From positions 1-9,208 of the forward strand of contig JAITBR010000084.1 in the NCBI GenBank assembly GCA_031283485.1: 9,208 nt of DNA. Reading direction: 5' to 3'. This document shows, piece by piece, positions 1 to 6,277 of the stretch. Both the position numbers and the translations under genes were made by a program. Within the stretch, counting starts at the first letter, position 1. The number at the start of each line of letters is the position of its first letter. The stretch is from Puniceicoccales bacterium (GTDB taxonomy: Bacteria > Verrucomicrobiota > Verrucomicrobiae > Opitutales > LL51). A model generated the notes under the pieces. The model had not been told where the DNA came from. It worked only from the letters and a program-made list of their open reading frames with translations, and searched no databases.

Positions 1-182
1 TTTTTCCACAAAATTGGGCCCAAACCAATGGAAAATCTCGGGACATACAAACCGCATACCTTTGCCGCTATGTAATGGCCAAGCTCGTGAATAATCACCA
101 AACTGCAGAAAATCAGTGCAACCAATATCACCGACCAAACTGCACTGATTACGCTAATAATACTAAAGATTGTTTTCAGCAC
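1..182 (-). CDS. rseP: RseP-type site-2 intramembrane zinc metalloprotease, N-terminal part (runs off the window)
   Basis: The reading frame runs off the left edge, so only the N-terminus is present. RseP-family proteases (M50) cut membrane-embedded substrates such as anti-sigma factors within the inner membrane. Seen: a hydrophobic first helix ending in the zinc motif [10 protein letters not shown], followed by [15 protein letters not shown], which matches the family's usual CGVRVxRFSIGFG continuation. I chose GTG at 182-180 because AAAGG lies about seven bases upstream, the start falls four bases after the pgpA stop, and His of HExxH is then residue 33, close to known RseP proteins. An ATG at 203-201 in the same frame would overlap pgpA by 17 bases and has no visible ribosome site. 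It is the third gene of a pgsA-pgpA-rseP run. The family call is firm; the regulatory role in this organism is inferred. Confidence 0.85.
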   Translation of the reverse strand, partial: MLKTIFSIISVISAVWSVILVALIFCSLVIIHELGHYIAAKVCGLYVPRFSIGLGPILWK

Positions 183-186
183 AACG

Positions 187-648
187 CTACCTTTGGTATA
201 CATGTAACAGTACACGCAAAACGATGTTGGTATAACAAGCTGCTATAACATCATCCAAAACAATTCCCCATCCACTGCGAAATCTTTCGAAAAATTTTAT
301 TCCAAGTGGCTTTAGGATGTCAAAGGCACGAAAAATTAAAAAGCCAAGCAAAAATATTATAACATGCTTTAGTTCTTGGAACAAGAAACACACCGGCATG
401 GCAACAAACTCGTCCAGGATCACACAGCGCGGATCTTTACAGCAAAAAGCACGCTCCGCCACTGAACACACGTAAATGGCAAATATTATCAGTCCAATGC
501 ATACCACTGAAATTGTATTGCCGCCGAAAGTCTTAAACAGAAAATAGGAAAATATGGTACCCAGAAATGCCCCGGCCGTCCCCGGCATGAAATGTATGTA
601 CCCAATGCCCCACAATGTAGCAATGTTAACTAGAAATCTATTACGCAT
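187..648 (-). CDS. pgpA: Phosphatidylglycerophosphatase A
   Basis: PgpA removes the phosphate of phosphatidylglycerophosphate to give phosphatidylglycerol, the step after PgsA, at the inner membrane. The 153-residue product has the usual family length. In order it shows PGTAG near residues 23-27, [13 protein letters not shown] near residues 72-84, and the C-terminal block FRAFDILKP with [12 protein letters not shown], all hallmarks of the PgpA family. Several hydrophobic stretches between these blocks fit an integral membrane protein. One small departure is that the usual Gly after DExV is Ala here. The ATG at 648-646 sits two bases after the pgsA stop and a weak GGA lies about eight bases upstream, inside pgsA, so translation is probably coupled. 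Both enzymes of phosphatidylglycerol synthesis are therefore adjacent and co-oriented. Confidence 0.93.
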   Translation of the reverse strand: MRNRFLVNIATLWGIGYIHFMPGTAGAFLGTIFSYFLFKTFGGNTISVVCIGLIIFAIYVCSVAERAFCCKDPRCVILDEFVAMPVCFLFQELKHVIIFLLGFLIFRAFDILKPLGIKFFERFRSGWGIVLDDVIAACYTNIVLRVLLHVYQR

Positions 649-650
649 TG

Positions 651-1229
651 CTAATCCGCAAGTAAATGTTTATGCTGAGCGGTGTACGCCAAACCAGATT
701 TGATCGTTAGGTAAGTTGCGTATAAAAAGAGGACCATCCCGATGGTGCGCACAAAACTCGCCATCCAAACCGGAATAAACCAGCTGAAGTCGCATACAAT
801 GGCATGCCAAAGTAAAAAAAATCCCGTTGCTACAATTTGCAAGACGGTTTTCAATTTACCTTCCCTGCTGGCGGCTAAAACAATATTGTGCTTCGCCGCA
901 ACCAGGCGAATCCCCGTTACAAAAAACTCTCGCCCGATGATTGATAGAACAAAAAACAAAGACCAACGCGGTAAGATATTTAATGTGAGCATGGCAACCA
1001 ATAGCCCTACTATAAAAATTTTATCGATCAGCGCGTCAATGAACGTTCCCAGCGTTGACGCGATGTCATATTTTCTAGCGAGATGTCCATCCAACCAATC
1101 GGTCAAACTCGTCAAAACAAAAATCACGAATCCGATGCTTGCGCTGCCAATAAAGCGAAAGTACACAAAAGATGTTACCACAAACAGCAGTGGGATACGT
1201 GATAAAGTTATGTAATTTGCTAAATTCAT
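651..1229 (-). CDS. pgsA: CDP-diacylglycerol-glycerol-3-phosphate 3-phosphatidyltransferase (PGP synthase)
   Basis: PgsA joins CDP-diacylglycerol and glycerol 3-phosphate to form phosphatidylglycerophosphate, the committed step to phosphatidylglycerol. The protein carries a complete CDP-alcohol phosphotransferase signature, D44-x2-D47-G48-x2-A51-R52-x8-G61-x3-D65-x3-D69, whose aspartates bind the metals. A C-terminal half beginning REFFVTGIRLVAA and continuing SREGKLKTVLQ is typical of PgsA rather than of other class members. Multiple hydrophobic helices are present. I start it at ATG 1229-1227 (192 residues) because MNLANYITLSR is the standard PgsA beginning. The open frame extends to a TTG at 1283, but that adds 18 residues not expected in the family, and neither start has a clear ribosome site. 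It is the first gene of the minus-strand run and diverges from the gene at 1301 across 71 bases. Confidence 0.93.
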   Translation of the reverse strand: MNLANYITLSRIPLLFVVTSFVYFRFIGSASIGFVIFVLTSLTDWLDGHLARKYDIASTLGTFIDALIDKIFIVGLLVAMLTLNILPRWSLFFVLSIIGREFFVTGIRLVAAKHNIVLAASREGKLKTVLQIVATGFFLLWHAIVCDFSWFIPVWMASFVRTIGMVLFLYATYLTIKSGLAYTAQHKHLLAD

Positions 1230-1300
1230 GGCGACAGTAGTCAGAGAATTTACAAAAAAGATTGTTGCAACCAAAAATCGCAATTTTTTGATATGTGAGT

Positions 1301-2146
1301 ATGAATAACTGTATTACGCTGGTTACCATGGCCGCTGGAAGCAGTACCAGATATGGTGCTTTCAAACAACTTGAAACTTTCGGCAAGCATGGCCTAACGA
1401 TCACCGAATACAATATTTTGGATGCTATTTCAGCAGGTTTTACAAATTTCGTACTCGTAATACGCGATCAAATGGCAGATGTTTTTCACAGACGATTAAC
1501 CAATTTAATCCCAGACGATTGCACATTTTCTTTGATTTACCAGCGCGAAGAAAAAGAGCTATGTGAGTATTGTAATCGCACAAAACCGTGGGGCACTGGA
1601 CATGCGGTACTCTCAGCCAAATCGGCGATTGACAGCAACTTCGGGCTTGCAAATGCCGATGATTTGTACGGAAACAACGCAATGAAAGTACTCGCCAATT
1701 TCCTCAGAACGGTAGATGAGAATTCCACCGTTTTCGCCAATGTGGGCTACGGAATGGCGGACACCATTTCCGCAAATGGCACCGTATCGCGTGGGGTGAT
1801 GTCCGCTGATGGCGATGGAAACCTAGTCCAAATAGCCGAGCACAGTGTGTCACTTTGCGACGATAAAATTTATTCCGACAGCGGAATTGAACTTGATGGT
1901 AATACGCTCGTGTCAGTAAATCTCTGGGGATTTACGACAAAAATATTTAATATCCTCGGTGAGCAGTGGGCACAATTTGCCAAAAACCTCACCAATCCAA
2001 CTTCTGATGAATTTTTTCTGCCATCGGCGATCGATGCGATGGTACGAAATGAAAAATGTAGGGTCAAAGTGCTGCGAACAAGCAGCAAATGGCATGGAAT
2101 CACTCATCTGGAAGATAGGTTCGAACTTGATAAATACTTCCAATAG
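1301..2146 (+). CDS. Nucleotidyltransferase-fold protein (sugar-1-phosphate nucleotidyltransferase-like)
   Basis: The product (281 residues from ATG 1301) has the NTP-transferase Rossmann-like fold that activates a sugar or alcohol phosphate with a nucleotide. Seen: the nucleotide-binding loop AAGSSTRYGAFKQL at residues 11-24, a substrate loop KPWGTGHAVL at 95-104, and NADDLYG at 118-124, whose aspartates should hold the metal. A later SVNLWGF segment is also typical of the fold. The AAGxxTRYGxxKQL form and the overall layout resemble a group annotated only as 'nucleotidyltransferase' in Bacteroidota and Verrucomicrobiota; its substrate is not known to me. It is not an HldE or GlmU look-alike, and no partner kinase sits beside it. 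A GTG at 1295 in the same frame is an alternative start. It leads the plus-strand block that later contains hldD, so a role in surface-sugar precursors is possible but inferred. Confidence 0.8.
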   Translation: MNNCITLVTMAAGSSTRYGAFKQLETFGKHGLTITEYNILDAISAGFTNFVLVIRDQMADVFHRRLTNLIPDDCTFSLIYQREEKELCEYCNRTKPWGTGHAVLSAKSAIDSNFGLANADDLYGNNAMKVLANFLRTVDENSTVFANVGYGMADTISANGTVSRGVMSADGDGNLVQIAEHSVSLCDDKIYSDSGIELDGNTLVSVNLWGFTTKIFNILGEQWAQFAKNLTNPTSDEFFLPSAIDAMVRNEKCRVKVLRTSSKWHGITHLEDRFELDKYFQ

Positions 2147-2196
2147 GTGAAAATTTTTTACTAAAAAACAGCAGATTTCATAGAAAATGGTGCATA

Positions 2197-2227
2197 GAAA
2201 CGTTTTGTACTTGCAAAATAACGTTTC
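2197..2227. promoter_or_regulatory. Inverted repeat upstream of the HU gene
   Basis: GAAACGTT (2197-2204) and AACGTTTC (2220-2227) are perfect eight-base inverted copies separated by 15 bases. Inside them TTTTG and CAAAA can also pair, so RNA could form a bulged hairpin. No T-run follows, which argues against a standard terminator for the preceding gene. It may be an operator or promoter element for HU, or chance in AT-rich DNA. I found no convincing -35/-10 pair in 2147-2269. Confidence 0.3.
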
Positions 2228-2241
2228 GCATTCAATTCTTC

Positions 2242-2262
2242 TCCTTGAGTCTAGCACAAGGA
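2242..2262 (+). promoter_or_regulatory. Hairpin covering the HU ribosome binding site
   Basis: TCCTTG (2242-2247) can pair with CAAGGA (2257-2262) around a nine-base loop. The right arm contains AAGGA, the strong Shine-Dalgarno seven bases before the HU ATG at 2270. If the stem forms in the mRNA it would mask ribosome entry, so HU translation could be self-limiting or temperature-sensitive. The stem is short and the function is inferred. Confidence 0.35.
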
Positions 2263-2269
2263 ATTCAAA

Positions 2270-2548
2270 ATGAATAAATCTGAATTAGTAGATGAGATAC
2301 AAAAAATTCAAGGGGGAGACTGTTCGAAGGCATGTGCCGAGCGCTCGCTTGATGCGGTTTTGCAGGCAATTGTTAGCGGCGTCGCCAGGACCGGTTCCGT
2401 ACAGCTGGTAGGATTTGGTACGTTTTCCGTGACGACGCGTGCCTCGCGCATGGGAGTAAACCCGAAGACAAAGGCAAAGATTCACATACCCGCTTCGAAA
2501 TCGGTAAAATTTAGGGTCGGAACGAAATTTAAGAGCGTCGCGAAGTAA
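2270..2548 (+). CDS. HU/IHF-family histone-like DNA-binding protein
   Basis: This 92-residue protein is the normal length for HU/IHF family members, small dimers that bend and compact DNA. Seen: an N-terminal helical half starting MNKSELVDEIQ, then the signature GFGTFSVTTRASRMGVNPKT and IHIPASKSVKFRVGTKFK, which form the beta-sheet and the DNA-embracing arm. The intercalating proline of the NPKT turn is kept, while the usual RNPxTG reads GVNPKTKAK, one step away from consensus. The start is well supported by AAGGA seven bases upstream, although that site lies in a possible hairpin. Neighbours are the nucleotidyltransferase 123 bases before it and yraN 56 bases after it. I cannot tell HU from an IHF subunit by sequence alone, so I give no gene symbol. 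Confidence 0.93.
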   Translation: MNKSELVDEIQKIQGGDCSKACAERSLDAVLQAIVSGVARTGSVQLVGFGTFSVTTRASRMGVNPKTKAKIHIPASKSVKFRVGTKFKSVAK

Positions 2549-2604
2549 GGCTTGGAAATTTAGATGGGGCTGATTGTCGAAAATTTTTTGCCAGTTGGTT
2601 TTTT

Positions 2605-3006
2605 ATGAATATATTCCGGCGGTTTTGGACTAGATTGCAGCGCGGCAAACCGCCTAACATTGGAGCATACGGTGAGGCTGTAGCGGGTGAATTCATGAAG
2701 AAACGGGGCTATTCCATTGTCACCCGCAACTGGAGATTTGGGCATGGTGAAATTGATATTGTGGCAAGGGATGGTGAAATTCTCGTCTTCATAGAGGTGC
2801 GATTGCGCGGTAAAGACGCGGTTGTGCGCGGCTATGAATCGATATCTACGCACAAAAAGAGAACCTTGCACCGAACATGCTTAGCCTACCTAAAAAAATG
2901 CACAAGGGGAGTGATTGCCTACCGTTTTGATGTGATCGACATTGGGCATGATTACGCAACGGGCAGTGATACCATCCATCACTATGAAAACGTTCCTCTG
3001 TTTTGA
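2605..3006 (+). CDS. yraN: YraN family (UPF0102) endonuclease-like protein
   Basis: The 133-residue product matches the UPF0102/YraN family, which has a restriction-endonuclease-like fold and an unsettled biological role, probably in nucleic-acid processing. Seen in order: GAYGEAVAGEFMKKRGYSIV, then RNWRFGHGEIDIVARDG holding the acidic GEID, then LVFIEVRLR with the second acidic residue, then a helical stretch with KK and YL, and RFDVIDI followed by a short C-terminal tail. The EVR in place of the textbook EVK also occurs, as I recall, in E. coli YraN, so it is not a defect. There is no Shine-Dalgarno before ATG 2605. A 14-codon open frame at 2564-2608 ends in an ATGA overlap with this start, which could couple translation (weak inference). 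Confidence 0.9.
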   Translation: MNIFRRFWTRLQRGKPPNIGAYGEAVAGEFMKKRGYSIVTRNWRFGHGEIDIVARDGEILVFIEVRLRGKDAVVRGYESISTHKKRTLHRTCLAYLKKCTRGVIAYRFDVIDIGHDYATGSDTIHHYENVPLF

Positions 3007-3059
3007 ATGGCATCATTTATTCTTGTGTATCGTGAGTTTGACCGCCATTATGCCACTCC

Positions 3060-4091
3060 ATGGATAACTTAGTTGCCGGTAAAATTCTTGTTACTGGTGC
3101 CGCTGGATTTATCGGAAGCACGCTCATAGCGGAGCTGAATAGCCGCAGATACGAAAATATTATCGCAAGCGATTATTTGGGCAGTGATGAACGATTCCTG
3201 AATCTGATCGGCCTGCGCTTCGAAGAGTACATCGATGCCAGTGATTTGCTACGGATTTTAGGCGAAGGAAATCGATTGAAGCTGTCTTGCATATTTCACC
3301 TTGGCGCCTGCGCTAAAACAACGGAGCAAAATTGCAACTATTTAATGCGCAACAACTATGAATACACGAAAACGCTCGCTTGTTTCGCCGCAAAATATGG
3401 CATCAGGTTTGTCTATGCATCCTCTGCAGCAACGTATGGAGACGGCTCGAACGGCATGGTGGACGATGAAACAAAATTTGAAACGTTGCGCCCGTTAAAT
3501 GGGTATGCCTATTCCAAGCATCTTTTCGACATATTTGCCAGGAACAATAAATTGCCAGCCTATGGAATGAAATATTTCAACGTGTTCGGACCCAACGAGT
3601 ATCACAAAGGAGACATGAGGAGCGTTGTAGCAAAGGCGTACGAATCCATACGCGCAACCGGTAAGATGCAGCTATTCAAAAGTGAAAATCGACAGTACGC
3701 CAACGGACAGCAAATGCGAGACTTTCTTTACATTAAAGATGCCCTTGATATGACAATTTTTCTCGCAAACGTCGAATCTGTGATAGACAATCAAACAACC
3801 CATGGAATATATAACTTTGGCTCTGGAGAGGCTAGAACTTGGGTGAATCTCATCACTCCAGTTTTCAAAACTATGGGCGTTCCAGTTAACATTGAATATG
3901 TCGATATGCCGAAGGGGCTTGGAGAGAAGTACCAATACTTCACGAAGGGAGACATTAGTAAGCTGCGCCACGTTGGGTACGTCGGAAAATTGTTTACGCT
4001 GGATGAGGCTGTAACTGATTATGTTAAAAATTATCTAATTCTTGGAAATAAACGCATGCAAGACGTAAAAATTTCTTTCGTCAGGAGCTGA
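3060..4091 (+). CDS. hldD: ADP-L-glycero-D-manno-heptose 6-epimerase
   Basis: HldD inverts C6 of ADP-D-glycero-D-manno-heptose to give the ADP-L,D-heptose used for the lipopolysaccharide inner core. The 343-residue protein is an extended short-chain dehydrogenase. It shows the NAD(P) glycine loop VTGAAGFIGS at 11-20, FHLGACAKTTE at 79-89, YASSAATYGDG at 119-129, and the catalytic YxxxK as Y149 and K153 in NGYAYSKHLFD. KYFNVFGPNEYHKGDM near 170-185 and QMRDFLYIKD follow; these last blocks and YQYFTKGD near the C-terminus separate HldD from generic UDP-sugar epimerases. About 20 residues after TDYV extend the usual end. No ribosome site is visible before ATG 3060; a 21-codon frame at 3007-3072 begins right after the yraN stop and overlaps this start. 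hldE is not in the window. Confidence 0.92.
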   Translation: MDNLVAGKILVTGAAGFIGSTLIAELNSRRYENIIASDYLGSDERFLNLIGLRFEEYIDASDLLRILGEGNRLKLSCIFHLGACAKTTEQNCNYLMRNNYEYTKTLACFAAKYGIRFVYASSAATYGDGSNGMVDDETKFETLRPLNGYAYSKHLFDIFARNNKLPAYGMKYFNVFGPNEYHKGDMRSVVAKAYESIRATGKMQLFKSENRQYANGQQMRDFLYIKDALDMTIFLANVESVIDNQTTHGIYNFGSGEARTWVNLITPVFKTMGVPVNIEYVDMPKGLGEKYQYFTKGDISKLRHVGYVGKLFTLDEAVTDYVKNYLILGNKRMQDVKISFVRS

Positions 4092-4119
4092 TATTTGTTT
4101 ATTCTTGCTTCACATTTCC

Positions 4120-5460
4120 ATGAAATTTGATCAATACATAGATGTTTCAAGAATAATAGATTTAAAGAGCGCTTCTCTCGATGGTGCTCTTCGAGAATTG
4201 ATATTAGCGTGCAATCTACACAATAGCATTTCCATCGAACGGGTGGTATCTTCCATAATGGAGCATGAAAGAACTGTTACGATGTGCATAGGAAATGGCG
4301 TAGCTGTACCGCACACACGCTTGAATGTTGACATTTCAATCATACTGGCGTTTGGTAGGTGTAAGAATGGATTCGTTAATGCACCTGATGAATACAAGGA
4401 TGTGCGTTACATTATGCTCATGCTATCTTCAAACAGTGAGCCCATGTACTTACGCACACTCACAAGCGTTGTTCATACGTTGCAAAATAGCGTCATAGTT
4501 GACAGTTTTAACCGCTCCCACTCATTCGACGCGCTACAGAAAAGAGTTCTCGCAGTATTTGCCCCAAAAAAGAGAAGTAGACTCGGAGAATCGAGTGAAA
4601 ACGCAAACAAATTTTTTCTGGAAGAAACATGTAAACTTGCACACGCTTCCACGTGCTCGACGGTATTGTTACTTGGCAGTTTCAACCTTGATGGAGTTGA
4701 TCTTCAGGAAATATTCGATGATACGAAAGTGGTCATCGCCACTTCCAGGCCGAATGAATTCGATATAACGGCAGCAAACGTTCATATCATTTCCCCGCTG
4801 TTGAGTTCGAGCTCTGCACACTGGCTGTATGAATTTCGCAATGCAGTTCTTCTCGGCCTTGCAAAAAAAGTCATAAAGCACAATGAAAAGGTTTGCTGCG
4901 TTGGTAGTAATGCACAGGGCGACACACTTGATACCCTATTTATAATAGATGTTAAACAGGAATTTTGCTCCATATTTACTTCAGAAACACAGTTCCTAGT
5001 GGAAAGCGTAAAGCCAGAGGTTTTGGAACGTGTGCTATCTATCGCTTCGGAAATTTCCATTGAAGGGCGTGAAGGTAAGCCCGTTGGCTGCTTGTTTGTG
5101 ATCGGCGATATGAATAAGATAAGAGAATTCATTAAACCTCTCGTCCTCAACCCATTTTTTGGCTATGGCGAAAAGGAGCGCAACATATTAAACCCATTCA
5201 TGGATGAAACTGTAAAGGAGTTTTCCATGATCGATGGTGCGTTCGTCATTCGCGGAGATGGCATAATAGAATCTGCCGGCACGCTGATAAGCACGCCAAA
5301 ACACAATATCGTCATGCCGAGTGGGTTTGGTGCGAGACATGCGGCAGCGGCTTCAATATCATGGGCGGCGGAATGTGTAGCCGTTGTGGTTTCGGAAAGT
5401 ACGCACCGCGTAACACTATTCCAAAATGGACAAATGCTACCCCTAGTGAAGAAAAGCTAA
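4120..5460 (+). CDS. Diadenylate cyclase (c-di-AMP synthase) fused to an EIIA-type domain and a pyruvate-kinase-C-like domain
   Basis: Three domains are visible in 446 residues. Residues 1-150 resemble a PTS EIIA type-2/IIA-Ntr domain: HERTVTMCIGNGVAVPHTR carries the phospho-accepting His65. Residues about 180-278 resemble the alpha/beta C-terminal domain of pyruvate kinase (VVIATSRP, then HNEKVCCVG and DTLDTLFIIDV). Residues about 295-446 are a DisA_N/DAC domain, which condenses two ATP to c-di-AMP: GREGKPVGCLFVIGD, NPFFGY, IDGAFVIRGDGIIESAG with D372-G373-A374, and GFGARHAAAA with R406-H407, then VVVSES. The usual RHR triad reads RHA. There is no transmembrane anchor, so it should be cytosolic. 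It follows hldD by 28 bases. I chose ATG 4120 because MKFDQYIDVSRII is a normal EIIA start; a TTG at 4105 is possible, and neither has a good ribosome site. No other PTS gene is nearby. Sensory coupling of phosphorylation to c-di-AMP is inference. Confidence 0.85.
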   Translation: MKFDQYIDVSRIIDLKSASLDGALRELILACNLHNSISIERVVSSIMEHERTVTMCIGNGVAVPHTRLNVDISIILAFGRCKNGFVNAPDEYKDVRYIMLMLSSNSEPMYLRTLTSVVHTLQNSVIVDSFNRSHSFDALQKRVLAVFAPKKRSRLGESSENANKFFLEETCKLAHASTCSTVLLLGSFNLDGVDLQEIFDDTKVVIATSRPNEFDITAANVHIISPLLSSSSAHWLYEFRNAVLLGLAKKVIKHNEKVCCVGSNAQGDTLDTLFIIDVKQEFCSIFTSETQFLVESVKPEVLERVLSIASEISIEGREGKPVGCLFVIGDMNKIREFIKPLVLNPFFGYGEKERNILNPFMDETVKEFSMIDGAFVIRGDGIIESAGTLISTPKHNIVMPSGFGARHAAAASISWAAECVAVVVSESTHRVTLFQNGQMLPLVKKS

Positions 5461-5491
5461 TGAGATAGTGAAAAGGAAATGAAACTTCGGC

Positions 5492-6262
5492 TCAAAGGCT
5501 CAATCTTTCGGCAATTTCTATCATTGAGCAAAATTCATCGGCAACTAGTGATGCTCCTCCTATCAGACCACCATCGATGTCTGGTTGATTTAGAAGCGCT
5601 TCCGCGTTGGCAGTTTTCATCGAACCACCGTATAAAATTCGCACGGAATTCGCCAGGCTCTTGCTGAACATTTCAACCAATTTTCCCCTAATAAAGGAGT
5701 GAATTTCTTGCGCGATTTCAGGTGTTGCGGTTTTCCCGGTACCTATCGCCCAAACGGGCTCATAGGCAATTGCCAAATTCTTCGCTCGTTCGCTGGAAAT
5801 ATTCTCCAGACACTTTTTTAACTGCCTTTCAATGGCATCAAAAGTCGCCCCACTTTCACGTTCCATCTCGATTTCGCCAATGCATAAAATTGGCAAAAGA
5901 TTATTTTCAAGTGCCATATGCACTTTTTTATTTATAAGTTCGTTGCTCTCGCCGAATATTATTCTACGCTCGCTGTGACCCAGGATTACATGGGAAACAT
6001 TGCAATCGCGTAACATGGAAAAGGATATTTCACCGGTGAACGCCCCTTTCGCTTCGTGGTACATATTTTGCGCTCCGATTTTTAGCAGCGAACCCATTGC
6101 CGCTTTATATGCAGCATCAAGGGCAATAAACGGCGGACACACCAGCATATCAATGGCGTGAACCCCTGCGGCACGCTTCTTTATGGCCTCGACTAATGTT
6201 ACCGAATCGGTAACACCGTTATTCATCTTCCAATTGCCGGCAATTAGAAACTTTCTGTACAT
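5492..6262 (-). CDS. tpiA: Triose-phosphate isomerase
   Basis: TpiA interconverts dihydroxyacetone phosphate and glyceraldehyde 3-phosphate. The 256-residue TIM barrel has every catalytic element: GNWKMN with K12, ILGHSERR with H96, and AYEPVWAIGTGKTA with E168 and the flexible loop 6. The phosphate-binding YGGS and GGLIGGASL blocks follow near the C-terminus. The open frame extends 27 codons further upstream, through pgk sequence, but ATG 6262 is clearly right: MYRKFLIAGNWK is the family start and a strong AGGAGGGG lies nine bases before it. It follows pgk by 13 bases and is surely in one transcript with it. It converges on the diadenylate cyclase gene with 31 bases between the stops, and I see no clear terminator there. 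Confidence 0.97.
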   Translation of the reverse strand: MYRKFLIAGNWKMNNGVTDSVTLVEAIKKRAAGVHAIDMLVCPPFIALDAAYKAAMGSLLKIGAQNMYHEAKGAFTGEISFSMLRDCNVSHVILGHSERRIIFGESNELINKKVHMALENNLLPILCIGEIEMERESGATFDAIERQLKKCLENISSERAKNLAIAYEPVWAIGTGKTATPEIAQEIHSFIRGKLVEMFSKSLANSVRILYGGSMKTANAEALLNQPDIDGGLIGGASLVADEFCSMIEIAERLSL

Positions 6263-6269
6263 AGCTTCG

Positions 6270-6277
6270 CCCCTCCT
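6270..6277 (-). promoter_or_regulatory. Strong Shine-Dalgarno of tpiA overlapping the pgk stop codon
   Basis: Read on the minus strand, TAGGAGGGG combines the TAG stop of pgk (6278-6276) with AGGAGGGG, nine bases before the tpiA ATG. This settles the tpiA start and suggests that ribosomes finishing pgk help load tpiA. It also shows that this organism uses classical ribosome sites, unlike several SD-less starts in the window. Confidence 0.85.

Noticed and set aside
742..1215. Open frame of 157 codons on the plus strand opposite pgsA
   Set aside because: It is antisense to the conserved CDP-alcohol phosphotransferase core and shows no domain; shadow frame.
1230..1283. TTG-initiated extension of pgsA by 18 residues
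   Set aside because: The family begins at MNLANYITLSR, and the extension adds a hydrophobic piece without a ribosome site.
2201..2240. Rho-independent terminator after the nucleotidyltransferase
   Set aside because: The inverted repeat there is not followed by a T-run and its stem is AT-rich with a bulge.
5461..5491. Possible terminator between the converging cyclase and tpiA genes
   Set aside because: Only a short direct repeat (GGCTCAAAGGCTC nearby) is visible; no stem with a T-run.
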